Assembly (NCBI GenBank): GCA_036936605.1
Contig: JAUPFV010000005.1
Span: forward strand, 233,273,770 to 233,337,769
From: Limnanthes douglasii subsp. nivea
Lineage: Eukaryota; Streptophyta; Magnoliopsida; Brassicales; Limnanthaceae
Length of the DNA stretch: 64,000 bases
Reading direction: 5' to 3'
Below, in pieces: positions 10,973 through 22,095 of this stretch; positions within the stretch are counted from its first letter, which is position 1, and the number at the start of each line of letters is the position of its first letter. A model generated the notes under the pieces. It had not been told where the DNA came from, searched no databases, and was given only the letters and a program-made list of their open reading frames with translations. Position numbers and translations under genes: made by a program.

Positions 10973-11553
10973 ATGGAAAATCCTGATTCTCCATCACTCA
11001 GCTGTGACTCTCTAGGCTCTGTCCTTCCAAACAACCTTACTAGCAGCACCAAAAACTCCAACCTGCAAAACATGAATAACAACAACAATCACAGCGTTAG
11101 ACTGGACAGAAACAACTATTTGTTGTAGAAAACCATGGTTCTACCTATGATAAAGGGGAACAAACTAGGTGGATACCTTACAGGGGACAAACCCTGTCCA
11201 GGGAAGTTCATCACAAATCCTGAAGGGAATGTGATTGAAAACCCTGAATATGAAGAGTGGACTTCTAAAGACCAACTACTTCTTGGCTGGCTGTACTCAA
11301 CAATGAGTTCTGATGTAGCAGCCCAGCTGATGGAAGAGGAGACCTCAAAGGATCTCTGGGAAGCTGCTAGCATGCTATCTGGCTCACAAACTAGGGCCAG
11401 GATCACCTATTTCAAATCTGAGTTTCAAAGAACTCGAAAAGGTAACACTCCAATGCATGACTATCTTAACAAAATGAAGTCTATAGCTGATAATCTACTG
11501 CTTGCTGGGTGTGGTGTCTCTATGGATGACCTAATTACTCAAGTTCTAGCTGG
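10973..11553 (+). pseudogene. copia gag, N-terminal part (cut by MULE)
   Basis: Start chosen at MENPDSPSLSCDSLGS, 15 bp after the PBS; the ATG five bases upstream leads to an early stop. The frame continues through RLDRNNYLL, a TAG at 11126 (in place of the tryptophan expected there) and KTMVLPMIKGNKLGGYL, then the gag domain with TSKDLWEAASMLSG and MHDYLNKMKSIADNLL. It is interrupted after DLITQVLAG by the MULE; the frame resumes at 13404 with LDSEYTPVVVSL. Confidence 0.9.
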
Positions 11554-11750
11554 GGCTTTGAACAGTGAGTCGTCCCTCGACTATCGCGTTTGGTGGCAGA
11601 TAGTCCCTGGACTTTCAAATGTCCGTTGGCAGTCCCTGGACTATCGCGTTTGGATAAAGTTAGTCCAGAGGATCCTCTGATCCACCAGATGCTGCCACCT
11701 GTCCACATACTCTCCAGTTTTGTGTGTCACCAGTAGTCCCTTGACTTTAG
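11554..11750 (+). repeat. MULE left terminal inverted repeat
   Basis: Pairs with 13197-13393 over about 197 bp with only a few mismatches. It contains the internal phrase AGTCCCTGGACT twice, so each arm itself has a short repeat structure. Confidence 0.92.
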
Positions 11751-12107
11751 GTCAAACTCCAAACTTAGTCCACGACATTAAATGACCCTCATACCCCTTT
11801 AATTTCCAGCTTGACATATTTAATTAAATCAGTTTACCCATGTGGCATTATTTAGCCTACGTGGAATATTTTTCCCAAATTCATTTGTAACATTTATCAA
11901 TCGGTGCGTTGATTTTATGTTTTAATTAATTGAATTTAATTTATTAAAATAATTAAACCAAATCTAAACCATCTCCCTCTCCACTCTCCACTCTCCCTTC
12001 TCCCTTGTTCAAAGCTTCAAATCTCCAAATCAAACTCTAATGGAAACATAAACCCTACTTTCTTCACCGGCCCGACCGCCTCGCAAGTTCCGCACGATAA
12101 GCCCGAC

Positions 12108-12345
12108 CGATTATATAACGTTTGATATAACCCGCACATTCCTTCGGAATCGTTTTCCATGGACTTAGATTGTTGGTATCTGCTGCAAATTTCCAACTAC
12201 TACACTGCAGTCCAACTTTATTGAATTTCTTAATCTGGGTATTTATGTTTTCAGCAGATTCGACCACTAAAGGTCTGTTGGAAAGACGGGGATCCAATGT
12301 TTCGTGAGAAAATGCAATCGAGAAAATGAAAACAGACAGAAAAAC
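12108..12345 (-). pseudogene. captured acid phosphatase first-exon fragment (HAD class IIIB / VSP type)
   Basis: The minus strand encodes a hydrophobic leader (VFLSVFIFSIAFSH), then NRPLVVESAENINTQ and CSSWKFAADTNNLSPWKTIP followed by ECAGYIKRYIIG. The latter matches the N-terminus of plant acid phosphatases of the VSP family (the C-x-SW-R-x-A-x-E-TNN-W-x-T-IP-x-EC-x-x-Y-V block). The catalytic D-x-D-x-T part is absent, so only the first exon was captured; the reading frame leaves the homology at a possible GT donor after IIG. No in-frame ATG precedes the leader and a stop lies just upstream. Known members are secreted or vacuolar phosphatases; this fragment has no activity of its own. Confidence 0.85.
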
Positions 12346-12723
12346 CTTATAGGACTCATAACTTTATGGGGTTTTAGAAAAGAAAAGAAAAAGTCCTTTT
12401 CCAGAAAAGGAATCGATTTAGATATGGGTATAAGAAATCGAAATCGATTTCGAATAAAGATAAACAACAACAAAAATGATTTATCGAGAAAGCTTGAAAG
12501 TGTTTGTGGATAAGGAATAGAAGAGAAGAAGAGAACCCATATCGTATTTGGATAATTTAATTTTATATGATTTTGAATGCACCTTCAAGTTTTGAACCAA
12601 AAAAAAAAAAAATTCAACCGAGGGAACAAATTTCTCTCTAAAATCAAAATAACCATGTCCTCCTTGTTACAATGAAATGGAGTTCATAAAACAACCCTAA
12701 TCCTTCTGATTGTTTAAAACTCC

Positions 12724-13060
12724 TTGAATGAAAGAATAAATGCTAGAACTCACCCATTCTCATCTCTACAGAAGAAGAAAAATAAAAGACTCTCTAGGGT
12801 TCGGAGATTGATCGAAGATTTAGGGTTTGGAGAAACCCAAAATTGGAGAAATTCGCCGGCGGTTCAAGACCACAATCATTCTCACCGCCGTCTTCTTCGA
12901 TCAAACACATCCTCTCGGCAATCACAGACTGAAAATTGGAGGTGGGAATTGGATTGTGAAGAAGATTCGTATAAAGAACGAAAGTGGGTTTTAGGGATTT
13001 ATATACCGGAAAAGGCTGTTTTTGATTTGTATGGAAGATTTTGATATCTGCTCCCAAAAA
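12724..13060 (+). other. second, unidentified captured segment in the MULE
   Basis: This part is richer in G and C than the AT-rich sequence around it and contains phrases common in plant 5' leaders (CTAGGGTT, TTTAGGGTTT). Open frames of 106 (plus) and 87 (minus) codons exist but match nothing I recognise. It may be a captured promoter or 5' UTR segment. Confidence 0.4.
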
Positions 13061-13196
13061 TAAAAAAATAATAAAAAATATTAATTTAACTTAATTAAAT
13101 TAAAAAATTGACACATAGGAGGTGCCACGTATTTAAATTTGCCATCTCACCTACAACTATGCCAACAAGGGTTTTGGTCAAAGGGCAAAAAAGTAA

Positions 13197-13393
13197 CTAA
13201 AGTCAAGGGACTACTGGTTACACAAAAAACTGGGGAGTATGTGGACAGGTGGCAGCATCTGGTGGATCAGAGGATCCTCTGGACTAACTTTATCCAAATG
13301 CGATAGTCCAGGGACTGCCAACGGACATTTGAAAGTCCAGGGACTATCTGCCACCAAACGCGATAGTCGAGGGACGACTCACTGTTCAAAGCC
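13197..13393 (-). repeat. MULE right terminal inverted repeat
   Basis: Reverse complement of the left arm; see 11554-11750. Confidence 0.92.
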
Positions 13394-13403
13394 TTCTAGC
13401 TGG

Positions 13404-15846
13404 TTTAGACTCTGAGTATACACCTGTTGTGGTGAGTCTAACTGATAAGGAAGATCTCAGTTGGCTGGATCTACAAACAAGTCTGCTCACATTTGAGAGC
13501 AGACTTGAACAATTGCTGAGTATTCAAAATAGCATGTCTAATGTTAGCCTAGCCTCTGTAAATTTTACTCAAAAGACAGATGCAAAACAACAACAACACA
13601 AAAACAGCACTAGAGGGTTCTATGGTGGTTCTAGAGGACAGAATAGAGGATATAGAGGCAGATCCTACTACTCTAACAACAACAGAGGCAGAGGGCAATT
13701 TTACAGAGGGAGAGGAGGTAGATCATTTCAGAACAAACCTACCTGTCAAATCTGTGGTAGATTTGGACACTCAGCTCCAGTATGCTACTACAGAGATGAT
13801 CCCTCTGTGATGGGAAATACACCTGCAGAGCAAAACAAAAGTGAAGGTGATCAGACAGCTTACATTACTACTCAGGATACTGCAGTTGACAATGCCTGGT
13901 TTGCTGACAGTGGTGCTAGCCACCATGTCACAGGCAACTCAGGTCTCCTAACCCAAAAGTCTGAGTACACAGGTACTAAGAGTGTTATGGTTGGTAGTGG
14001 TAAAAAACTCCATATCAAAAACATTGGTCATTCTAAACTTTATTCCCACACTAAATCACCTATCTATTTGTCTGATGTTCTACATGTTCCCTCAATTAAC
14101 AAAAATTTATTGTTTGTTTCCCAATTGACTAACCATAACAGAGTTTTTGTTGAGTTTCATAGTGGTTTTTACTTTGTGAAGGACAAGGACACAAGGACTA
14201 TTCTTCTCAGAGGGATGTCTGAGAATGGGCTTTACAGATTGGACAGCTACCCTAAGTCACAAGAAAGTCATGCCTCTTCTAGTTCACCTACAGTCTTTCA
14301 GTCCAATGTTCATGTCAATGTTTCTAATTCCCTAAAAGATGGATGGCATAGGAAGCTTGGCCATCCATCTCTAGATGTTTTGAATTCTGTTCTCAAGCTT
14401 TGTAATCTCACTACCACTGGAAAGAATGAATTAAGTTTTTGTGAGGCTTGCCAATTAGGCAAGTCTCACAGTTTACCTTATTCTGTGTCTAAGTGTTATG
14501 CTTCTAATGTTCTGGACCTCATGCACACTGATGTATGGGGTCCCTCTCCTGTTGTCTCTACAGAGGGACACAGATTCTATGTGGTTTTCATCGATGATCA
14601 TACAAGGTATACTTGGTTCTATCCCCTTAAAGAGAAAAGTCAAGTCTTCAACACATTCAAAACATTCAAAATACTTGTTGAAAAACAGTTTGACAGATCA
14701 ATTAAAGTTGTCCAAAGTGATTGGGGTGGTGAATACAGACCCTTTCACTCTTTTGCTCAAGAAAATGGGTTCATACTTAGGAGGTCTTGCCCACATACCT
14801 CAGCCCAAAATGGCAAGGCTGAGAGAAAGCATAGGCATCTTGTTGAAACAGGTCTCACCCTTCTAGCTCAGTCTGGGTTACCCTACAAGTTTTGGGTTCA
14901 TGCTTTTCAAACAGCTATCTTTCTTATTAATAGACTACCAACACCAACTCTTTCTCACAAATCACCCTATGAACTCCTCTATCACAAACTGCCCAATTAT
15001 CTTGTTCTAAAAACATTTGGCTGTGCCTGTTACCCCTGTCTAAGGCCCTATCAATCACAGAAATTTCAGTTTCACACTACTAAGTGTGTTTTCCTAGGGT
15101 ACAGTCTCTATCATAAGGGTTATATCTGTTTGGATCCTAAAAACAGGGTTTATGTGTCTAGAAATGTCATATTCAATGAAAAGGAATTCCCTTTCCTCCT
15201 AAATTCATTCTATGGCAAACACTCTGAGTCTGAGTCTGTGTCAACTACTACTTGGCTTCCTAATCTGCCTGCTTCTCTTGTGACTCCTGGTGGTCTATAC
15301 TCTACTGCAACTCAATCTCACTGCTCTCCTGATCAGATGATCCCCTCAACTCCTAGTTCCACTCAAGGTAAGATCACTCCTCACACTACTCAAACTCATG
15401 ACACTCACCCTACTGTCTCTACTAGTCCACTCTGTCACACCAGAAATGCTCACTCACCTCACAGTGATACTACACTATCCCTCAATCCTAACTCAGCACA
15501 GCCTAACACTACAACTACCTTCCTCCATATGAATCCTAAAATATCCATACAACTACCTTTTGACCCTCCTGTTTCCACACAACACCAACCTTCATCTCTT
15601 AAAACTCACACTATGCTAACTAGATTTCAAGATGGTACCCTTAAACCTCACACACCCTATATTGGCTCCCTGACCACTACTACCCCTCTCACTCTTGAAC
15701 CTACAAAATACTCAGAAGCTTCTATCAATCCCCAATGGGTTGCTGCTATGAACTCTGAATTCCAGGCCCTCATGAATAACAAGACCTGGACCCTAGTCCC
15801 TTGGACACCTAAACTCAATGTAGTGGGCTGCAAATGGGTCTTTTAG
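13404..15846 (+). pseudogene. copia gag C-terminus, protease and integrase
   Basis: Open from the MULE junction to a TAG at 15844. It holds the gag end, a Gly/Arg-rich stretch, the zinc knuckle CQICGRFGHSAPVC (about 13743-13784), the protease active site AWFADSGASHHVTG (about 13890-13930), the integrase zinc domain (HRKLGHPS and FCEACQLGKSH) and the integrase core with all three catalytic residues visible in MHTDVWGP, VQSDWGGEY and NGKAERKHRH. The TAG falls in CKWVF-stop-VKYN, where lysine is usual, so pol is cut exactly at the RT start. A Thr/Ser/Pro-rich linker of about 150 residues precedes the RT. Confidence 0.95.
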
Positions 15847-17340
15847 GTCAAGTACAACAGGGATGGCTCAATTCAAAGGCACAAGGCAAGGTTAGTAGCT
15901 AAGGGATTTCATCAAACTCCTGGAGTTGATTTTTCAGAAACATTCAGTCCAGTCATCAAACCATCTACTGTAAGGTTGGTCTTGGCTATAGCAGTGTCGA
16001 AAGGTTGGGAGGTACGTCAGTTGGACATCAACAATGCTTTTTTGAATGGATTTCTAAGTGAGGATGTCTATATGGCTCAACCAGAGGGATTTACAGACTC
16101 TGTGAATCCTACACACGTGTGCAAACTTCACAAAGCTCTGTATGGGCTCAAACAGGCTCTAAGAGCCTGGTACTCTAGACTAAAGGACACTCTACTCCGA
16201 TGGGGGTTCAAAAACTCAAGAGCAGATTGCTCTCTGTTTTACTTTGTCTCTAACTTAACTGTCATTCTAATATTGGTTTATACGGATGACATTATAGTGA
16301 CAGGGTCTCAGTCTACATGTCTGACTCAGTTCATTCATAGACTCAATGCGTGTTTCTCCTTAAAGGACATGGGGTCACTCCATCTATTCCTGGGAATAGA
16401 AGCTCATCGTGACCAGACTGGCATCTACTTGAAAAAAAAAAATATAAGCAACTTACTTGCAAGCCAAGGTCTTTCCTTATCAAAGCCACGTCTGACGCCT
16501 ATGGCAGCTGGTGTACATCTCTCTAGTTCTTCTGGAACACCTCTCTCTGATCCAACACCGTTTCGAAGCTTGTTGGGTGCTCTTCAGTATCTCACCCACA
16601 CTCGACCAGACATCGCCTTTGCTGTAAATAAACTCAGTCAGTATCAGCAACAACCTACTACTATACATTGGCAGTGTTTGAAGCGCGTTCTAAGATACTT
16701 ATCTGGTTCACGGTGGACTGGTCTTCACATCAAACCCTCCACTCATCTGTATCTTCATGGTTTCTCTGATGCAGATTGGGCCTCCTCGGTTGATGACAGA
16801 CGAAGTGTTGGGGTGTACTGTGTTTACTTTGGAGAGTCACTGATTTTTTGGTCTTCAAAGAAACAACACGTTGTTGCACGATCCTCTACAGAGTCGGAAT
16901 ATCGTGCCCTTGCTGATCTATCTTCCGAATTGATCTGGCTTCGCTCCATTTTGACAGAAATCAAGCTTCCGGTCAAACCACCGTCTGTCATATGGTGTGA
17001 TAATTTGGGTGCGAGCTCCCTTGCTTCAAATCCAGTGTTTCATGCACGAACGAAGCACATCGAACTTGATGTTCACTTTGTTCGTGACCAAGTTCTTCAG
17101 GGAACTCTACAAATCCGCTACGTACCCTCTCACGATCAACTTGCCGACTGCCTTACGAAGCCATTAACTCACTCCCGATTCGCTTTTCTTCGAGACAAAC
17201 TCGGTCTCATCAACTCACCCCTTCGTTTGCGGGGGGATGTTAAGCCTACTGCTACTAAGGCTCCTAGTACTAGCACCGGCGACGATGACGGTAATCGGAG
17301 ACAGACAGAGGAGCAGGTGAAAGGGAAGAGGCTGGTCTAG
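15847..17340 (+). pseudogene. copia reverse transcriptase and RNase H
   Basis: The same frame continues after the stop: [51 protein letters not shown], the catalytic [12 protein letters not shown], then [14 protein letters not shown]. RNase H follows with [38 protein letters not shown] and [20 protein letters not shown]. All key residues appear intact. An A-run (16432-16442) has not shifted the frame. The stop is inside the 3' LTR at 17340. Confidence 0.95.
17226..17237 (+). other. copia polypurine tract
   Basis: TTTGCGGGGGGA directly precedes the 3' LTR, the usual copia form of the plus-strand primer. Confidence 0.85.
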
Positions 17341-17728
17341 GGTTTCTGATTTGGGAACAGACCTCCTCTTCCCTCTCTTGAGAAACGACTGTCCTCAGAG
17401 TCGTTTCTCACCCTTTTCAGTGTTGGTCTTGGATCGACGCAGCCCAACCAACAAGACCAATTCAGGCCTTCAAATCAGCCTATCACACATGAATAATTAT
17501 GAAACAAATTGGCATTAAATCCAGCCTTACACAAATATTTGTCACATGTGTAAATGTGTAAATTGTACTATCCTTATCCACAATTCTGTTGTAACAAGAA
17601 AGATTCCCACTGCTGCTCTAACTGTGTATAAATAGCAGGAGTGGGATTCACACAAATCTAAGGAAAAAGAAATACAATTACAAATTAAAATACATATCTT
17701 GATCTTCTCTTTTCTTCCAACTTTCACT
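17238..17728 (+). repeat. copia 3' LTR
   Basis: Partner of 10455-10946, a few substitutions apart. The pol reading frame runs about 100 bp into this LTR before its stop at 17338-17340. Confidence 0.92.
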
Positions 17729-17886
17729 CGCCTCTTCCCTCCAACCCTCGGGTTTTCATATGATTTATAAACCGTTACTGATAGGTCGACGTTACTACAT
17801 CTATTTATTCTTCCTCCAGCTTGATGACCAAGAATAGAGAGTGTGTCCCGTAAACAATCAACCAATGACCAACAAGGTTCTGGAAC
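17729..17886 (-). pseudogene. ATR: ATR-like kinase gene fragment, upstream half
   Basis: The minus strand reads VPEPCWSLVDCLRDTLSILG and further to NPRVGGKR, which continues directly into RVEDGDNSP of the other half once the copia element and one CGCCT duplicate are removed. It corresponds to the ATR stretch around P-E-P-C-F-Q-L-I-E-C-F. Upstream, YLLHLL may be more of the same exon, but a stop precedes it; alternatively a splice acceptor (ending TTCCAG at 17880) starts the exon here. ATR normally has about 2700 residues; only about 300 are left in the window. Confidence 0.8.
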
Positions 17887-17920
17887 ACATAACAAATGTA
17901 AAAGATATTATGACCAAAGC

Positions 17921-18190
17921 TTAGACACACGAACACTAGAGAGCGTTATGTTGGTAATCATGGTTGAAATATACAGACGGTTTAAACAAACCAGAGAAGG
18001 AGCAAGACACTATTCCAAAAGACTAGATCATCTTTAAAGCTCTATCAAAACCATATGGAGAAGACCATTGAGTAAAGGAGGCGACTTTAATATTCGTTGG
18101 GCTAGAAACACGAACACTAGAAACCATTATACTGGGAATCACGATTGTGATAGATTGAAGAACTAAAAAGACCAGAGAAGGACCTAGCCA
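17921..18190. repeat. diverged tandem duplication, unit about 180 bp
   Basis: CACGAACACTAGA...ATGTTGGTAATCATGG...ACCAGAGAAGGA at about 17926-18003 recurs as CACGAACACTAGA...ACTGGGAATCACG...ACCAGAGAAGGA at about 18110-18183. It sits between the ATR fragment and the LINE 3' end; origin unknown. Confidence 0.6.
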
Positions 18191-18660
18191 CCATCTGATC
18201 CTGAGGAAGTCAATAAAATAAACAAGGTTAAAATATTCAAATTGATGGAGCAAGCCTGCAAATTTCAATCGATTGACAGAGACTAATTTTTTAGAAGCAG
18301 ATAGGAGAAATCAAGCTGACATGGAGCAAAAGCCCTAAAAAGATGGCAAAGTAAGGACAATGAGAATAGAAATTTAATAGAATTCTTTCCTTTAATAGCT
18401 AATCCAGTGTCTTGGATGATTAGAACTTAAACCTGCAAAAGAACTGTTTCAGATAGTACAGAAATTGGGTTATACTTAAGACATTAGTCTCTTCTTAAAT
18501 AACCTAAACTAAAACTCTCTAAGAAGCATAAAATTTTGAGCATGTTAAGAGCCTGACAATTTTGATAATTAATCTTCATCTTTACACTTCAGAGTCCACC
18601 CAGCGAGCCAACTAGCTGCTTGGTTTTATTCTCTAATGATGTGATTTACGGGAGAATATC
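18190..18660 (-). mobile_element. LINE 1, 3'-terminal piece (RNase H end and tail)
   Basis: Near 18565-18640 the minus strand reads VNHIIRE-stop-NQAASWLAGWTLKC, the conserved last block of LINE RNase H (consensus V-x-H-I-x-R-E-x-N-x-x-A-D-x-L-A). It is the missing end of the LINE whose RNase H start lies at 22100-22260, so the two were once continuous. Downstream on the minus strand no further protein is recognisable; this may be the 3' UTR. Confidence 0.6.
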
Positions 18661-21600
18661 ATTTATTTTGGGGAGCATGAGGATATGAATAGCTTAGAGA
18701 AAAAGTCAAACCTAGAGGACTCTTTGAATAAATTTATCGAATCTTCAAGAAAGAATGAATCAAATGCAAAAAATCTGGAGATTTCGATTCAAAATTAAGA
18801 GGTTCATTTGAAAAACTTAGAAGATACAATGGATGGACTCATCAAAATTACAGAAAGAGTGTTTGAGCAATCCGAGAGTTCTCTATCAAAGCTTCAAGAT
18901 TCTACACAAATTCAGTATACATCAATCCAATATCTTGAGGTTTAAGATGACCAAAACCATGATATGTTGTTGGACATATCTAATAAAAATTTGCTTAATG
19001 AATAGAAGAAAAATCATCAAGAACAACATAATGATAGCCAACTAGGGCAACCTCAAGTAGAGAAGAAGGTGGAAGATGAAGAAAACATGGTTGTCATAAT
19101 ATCTAGCTCTGACCAAGATATTCAATATCATGATTCTAGCACCAAAAAAACTAATTTTGAAATTATTTTTCTCTTCAACGATCCACCTCCCAACAAATTG
19201 TTCAAACAAAATTATATTCCACCAAAACAATGGCAACCACAAAAGAAGACACTTGTTCCAGAGCTGGAACCATTATCATGGCAATGTGAACGCGTGATTA
19301 TTTTCAAAGATAGTTATCAGCCACCTTGAAAAGAGGAGTTGACGAAAAGACGAGTTACAAACTTAAAATGAAGCGTTGATTGGGAGGCAACATAATGTAA
19401 GTTTTATTTTATTTTATCATAGTATTTTGATTTTTGATTTTTTAATTTAGCTATTATTATTATTATTTCTTTTTAATTTTTAATTTTTTTGGGGTGTTGA
19501 CAATCTTCGTTTCGATTTTTTTTATGTTTCTATCACTTTGTCCTTTATTTTATTTTCTTTTACTTGCCCTTTGGCGGAACCGATTAGCTTCTACAATTTA
19601 AACTCCAATATCGCAAATTTCAACCTCAAACACATTTATCAGTTACCATTGTTCTTTAATATATTTTTTTGTTCTTAATATTGAGAAAATATTAGATTTT
19701 AAGTGTGGGGCAGTAGGAAATTATTTCACAAAAACATCCAAAACAAATTAATCATTTAATATTGTTTATTGTATATTTTAGGACCTTATTGATTGATTTA
19801 AACTTGTGAAGTGACTTGTAAGTTAAAAATAATAATTAATAATCGCATATGTAGATTTTTATTTGATTAGGTCTTCAGATATTTCTAAGTCTATAAATTA
19901 TTAAAATTAATTATATTGCAAATTTACTGAGTGTGTTTTTTTTTCCTAAAAAAACAATTGTCATTATAATAAAAATTATATCAAAAGAATTGTATATTAT
20001 TTATTAAATAATAAGGTTGAATAGTTCTTTACTGAGTGACCTAGTCTCTTCCTAATCTAGTCGAGATTCGAGTACAAAGGGAAGAGATTTATGTTAATTC
20101 TCAAATGTGACTTACCTAGTTTTGTACATTAGTTAGTGAGTCAGCAAATCCTTAGGGTGCTTCATCACCTAATGCTCCTAACCAACTAGGAGGGATGTCA
20201 TTGATCTAAAATTAGTTACATAAACTGATTAGAAAATTTAACTAGACATTTCAGATGTCCCATGTAAATATATATTAAAAATATATATTTATATAATTTA
20301 TTTTCTAAGTTTATATGTCCTAGGGTGCCTTATCAGCTATTGACTTAAGCCAACTGGTTTGAGATTCATTGGCTGTCACATAGAAAAATGAATTATATTT
20401 ATAAAAAAAAGTGAAAAGAAAAAAAAAGAAAAAAATACATTTGACAACTGTTAAAGAGAAAATTTATATTATTTTGGTTTCTTAATGAAATGTTTAAAAA
20501 ATCAAGTAAATAGTATATAATGAAATTTTAATTTTTTTCAAGGCATGTTGAAGATTCTTTACATTTCATCAAATTTCTATCTATAATATGTGGTTAGGAA
20601 TTTTTTCACTTGATTCATTAGCTTGTTTTGAAATTAAGAAATTTGGTCTTAATTTATAATAATATCATTTCATCATACTTAAAATTGTGATATTTTATTT
20701 TTGCTTGGACTAGGAAATTAATAAGTATGGGGTAATTTCATCAAAGGATATTTATCATTAATTTTATATTACTTTTATACTAACTTAATTGTTAGTTTTA
20801 ATTAATTATGAATAAAAATACTATCATTTGGTTATTTTTTATTTATTAGTGAAATTGGAGCAAACTGAGCAAAAAGTAGTTAAGATTGGACATGGAAGCT
20901 ATAATTAAAGAAGAAGATAAAAGCCTGAAGATAATTAGAGAAAGAATAAAAGAAAGAAATGTCAAAGAGAAGAAATTAATTGAAGATCACCATCTAAATA
21001 ATTTAGTTTCCTAAGAAAAAACTATAATATATTTATTATTTAATTTTAAAAAATATTATAATTCTTTTATTTTATTTGATAAATATTATGATTTTAGTTT
21101 TAGGAGAATAAAATATTTGGTCTAAATTATAATATTATATTATATATTTTAAAATAATAAAATAATTATTTTATTTTATTTTATTTGATAAAGATTATGA
21201 TTTTATTTTTAGGAGACTAAAATACTTGGTCTAAATTATAATATTATATTATATTATTTAAAAGAATAAATTGATTATTTCATTTTATTTAATATTATAA
21301 TTATACTCTCGATTTGGTTTATTTTAGAAGATTAGGGTGAATAAAAAAGCCTATAACTCTTTCTATAAATAAAACCCTAACAAAGGAGATCTAGTTGGCC
21401 ATAAACAATCTACTTTTCTTTCTTTCTTCTTATTTTGTTTTTCTTATTAGGTTATATGCTCACTAGGATTTTGTAGATACAATTTTTGATGTAGTATATT
21501 TTATTAATTAATTTACCTTTTCTTTTGTTCTTTAGTATTGATGTTAATACTAATGCTTTCAATTTCCTACGGGATTAATTGATTGATCATAGATTCAGGT

Positions 21601-22095
21601 TGTTACTGAGGTAATATGCACTTCTGAACTATATCAATACCACTGAGTTGAATGAGTAGTTTACTATGACCATGACCAGTTAAGTCTGAACTAGGTTCTT
21701 AAAACGTTTGACCTAATTGTAAGAGGTAGGGGACTAGCCATATAATCAGCCATACAAGAGGGTTAGTTGTGTGAGATCGAGAGATGATCACAACAATCTG
21801 AAAGAGAACCTGGCTCTATAGAATAATTTCAAAAGTTAGGCTAATTTGATTATATAAAGATACATAATAAATTGTTGATACATGTTTAGTAACTCTTGAA
21901 TAGTTTTTTATAATTGATTAATTTAAACTTTAATTTAAATTTTATTTTTATATTTAAACTTTAATTTTTGTTTATTAAATTAGTATAATTGTTATATAAA
22001 AGACTAGTTTTAAAAAATAGATTTATTCCCTTGGGCTCGATATTCGAGTTTTAAATACTTAAAAACTACAACGTAAATCGTGCACTTGTGATTCT
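18660..22095 (+). mobile_element. LTR-retrotransposon fragment (gag end to 3' LTR), Athila/gypsy-like
   Basis: Frames at 18684-18960 give a charged, coiled-coil-like gag C-terminus (SLEKKSNLEDSLNKF, KNLEISIQN, LEDTMDGL) and 19069-19329 another acidic part. GATTGGGAGGCAAC (19378-19391) and TTAAGTGTGGGG (19699-19710) are phrases typical of the non-coding 3' region of plant gypsy elements. CTATAAATAAAACCCTAAC (21363) looks like an LTR promoter, and GGGCTCGATATTCGAG with GTGCACTTG (22034-22090) is a common LTR 3' end. No 5' LTR or pol is present. The LTR start could not be fixed. Confidence 0.5.
21072..21290. repeat. two-copy tandem repeat, period 109 bp
   Basis: TTATTTGATAAATATTATG...TTTTAGGAGAATAAAATATTTGG starting at 21072 recurs at 21181 with few changes, within the AT-rich putative LTR. 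A third decayed start is visible near 21285. Confidence 0.75.

Larger units (their letters stand above)
11554..13393. mobile_element. Pack-MULE (non-autonomous Mutator-like element)
   Basis: Terminal inverted repeats of 197 bp (11554-11750 and 13197-13393) are nearly identical, begin GGCTTTGAACAGTG and are flanked by a 10-bp direct duplication TTCTAGCTGG (11544-11553 and 13394-13403). Long inverted repeats with a 9-11 bp TSD define the Mutator-like group. No transposase is encoded. The interior carries a piece of a host acid phosphatase gene on the minus strand and a second GC-richer segment, the hallmark of a Pack-MULE. It sits within the gag of the copia element and is therefore younger than it. 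Confidence 0.92.
10455..17728 (+). mobile_element. Ty1/copia retrotransposon (Ale/Retrofit-like), inserted in ATR exon
   Basis: LTRs at 10455-10946 and 17238-17728, with TSD CGCCT at 10450-10454 and 17729-17733. Internal order is PBS, gag with zinc knuckle, protease, integrase, RT, RNase H, polypurine tract, as in Ty1/copia. Without the 1840-bp MULE plus its TSD it would measure about 5.4 kb. Two in-frame stops (11126 and 15844) and the MULE insertion in gag inactivate it, but the rest of pol reads open for over 800 codons, so it is younger than most elements here. The clade name is inferred from gag wording and the PLRLRGD-type C-terminus. Confidence 0.95.

Noticed and set aside
12304..12513. 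69-codon plus ORF inside the MULE
   Set aside because: It is antisense to the captured acid phosphatase leader and rich in Lys/Asn/Arg from A-rich sequence.
18684..19329. Host coiled-coil gene
   Set aside because: The phrases downstream (GATTGGGAGGCAAC, TTAAGTGTGGGG) and the LTR-like end point to the 3' part of an LTR retrotransposon.
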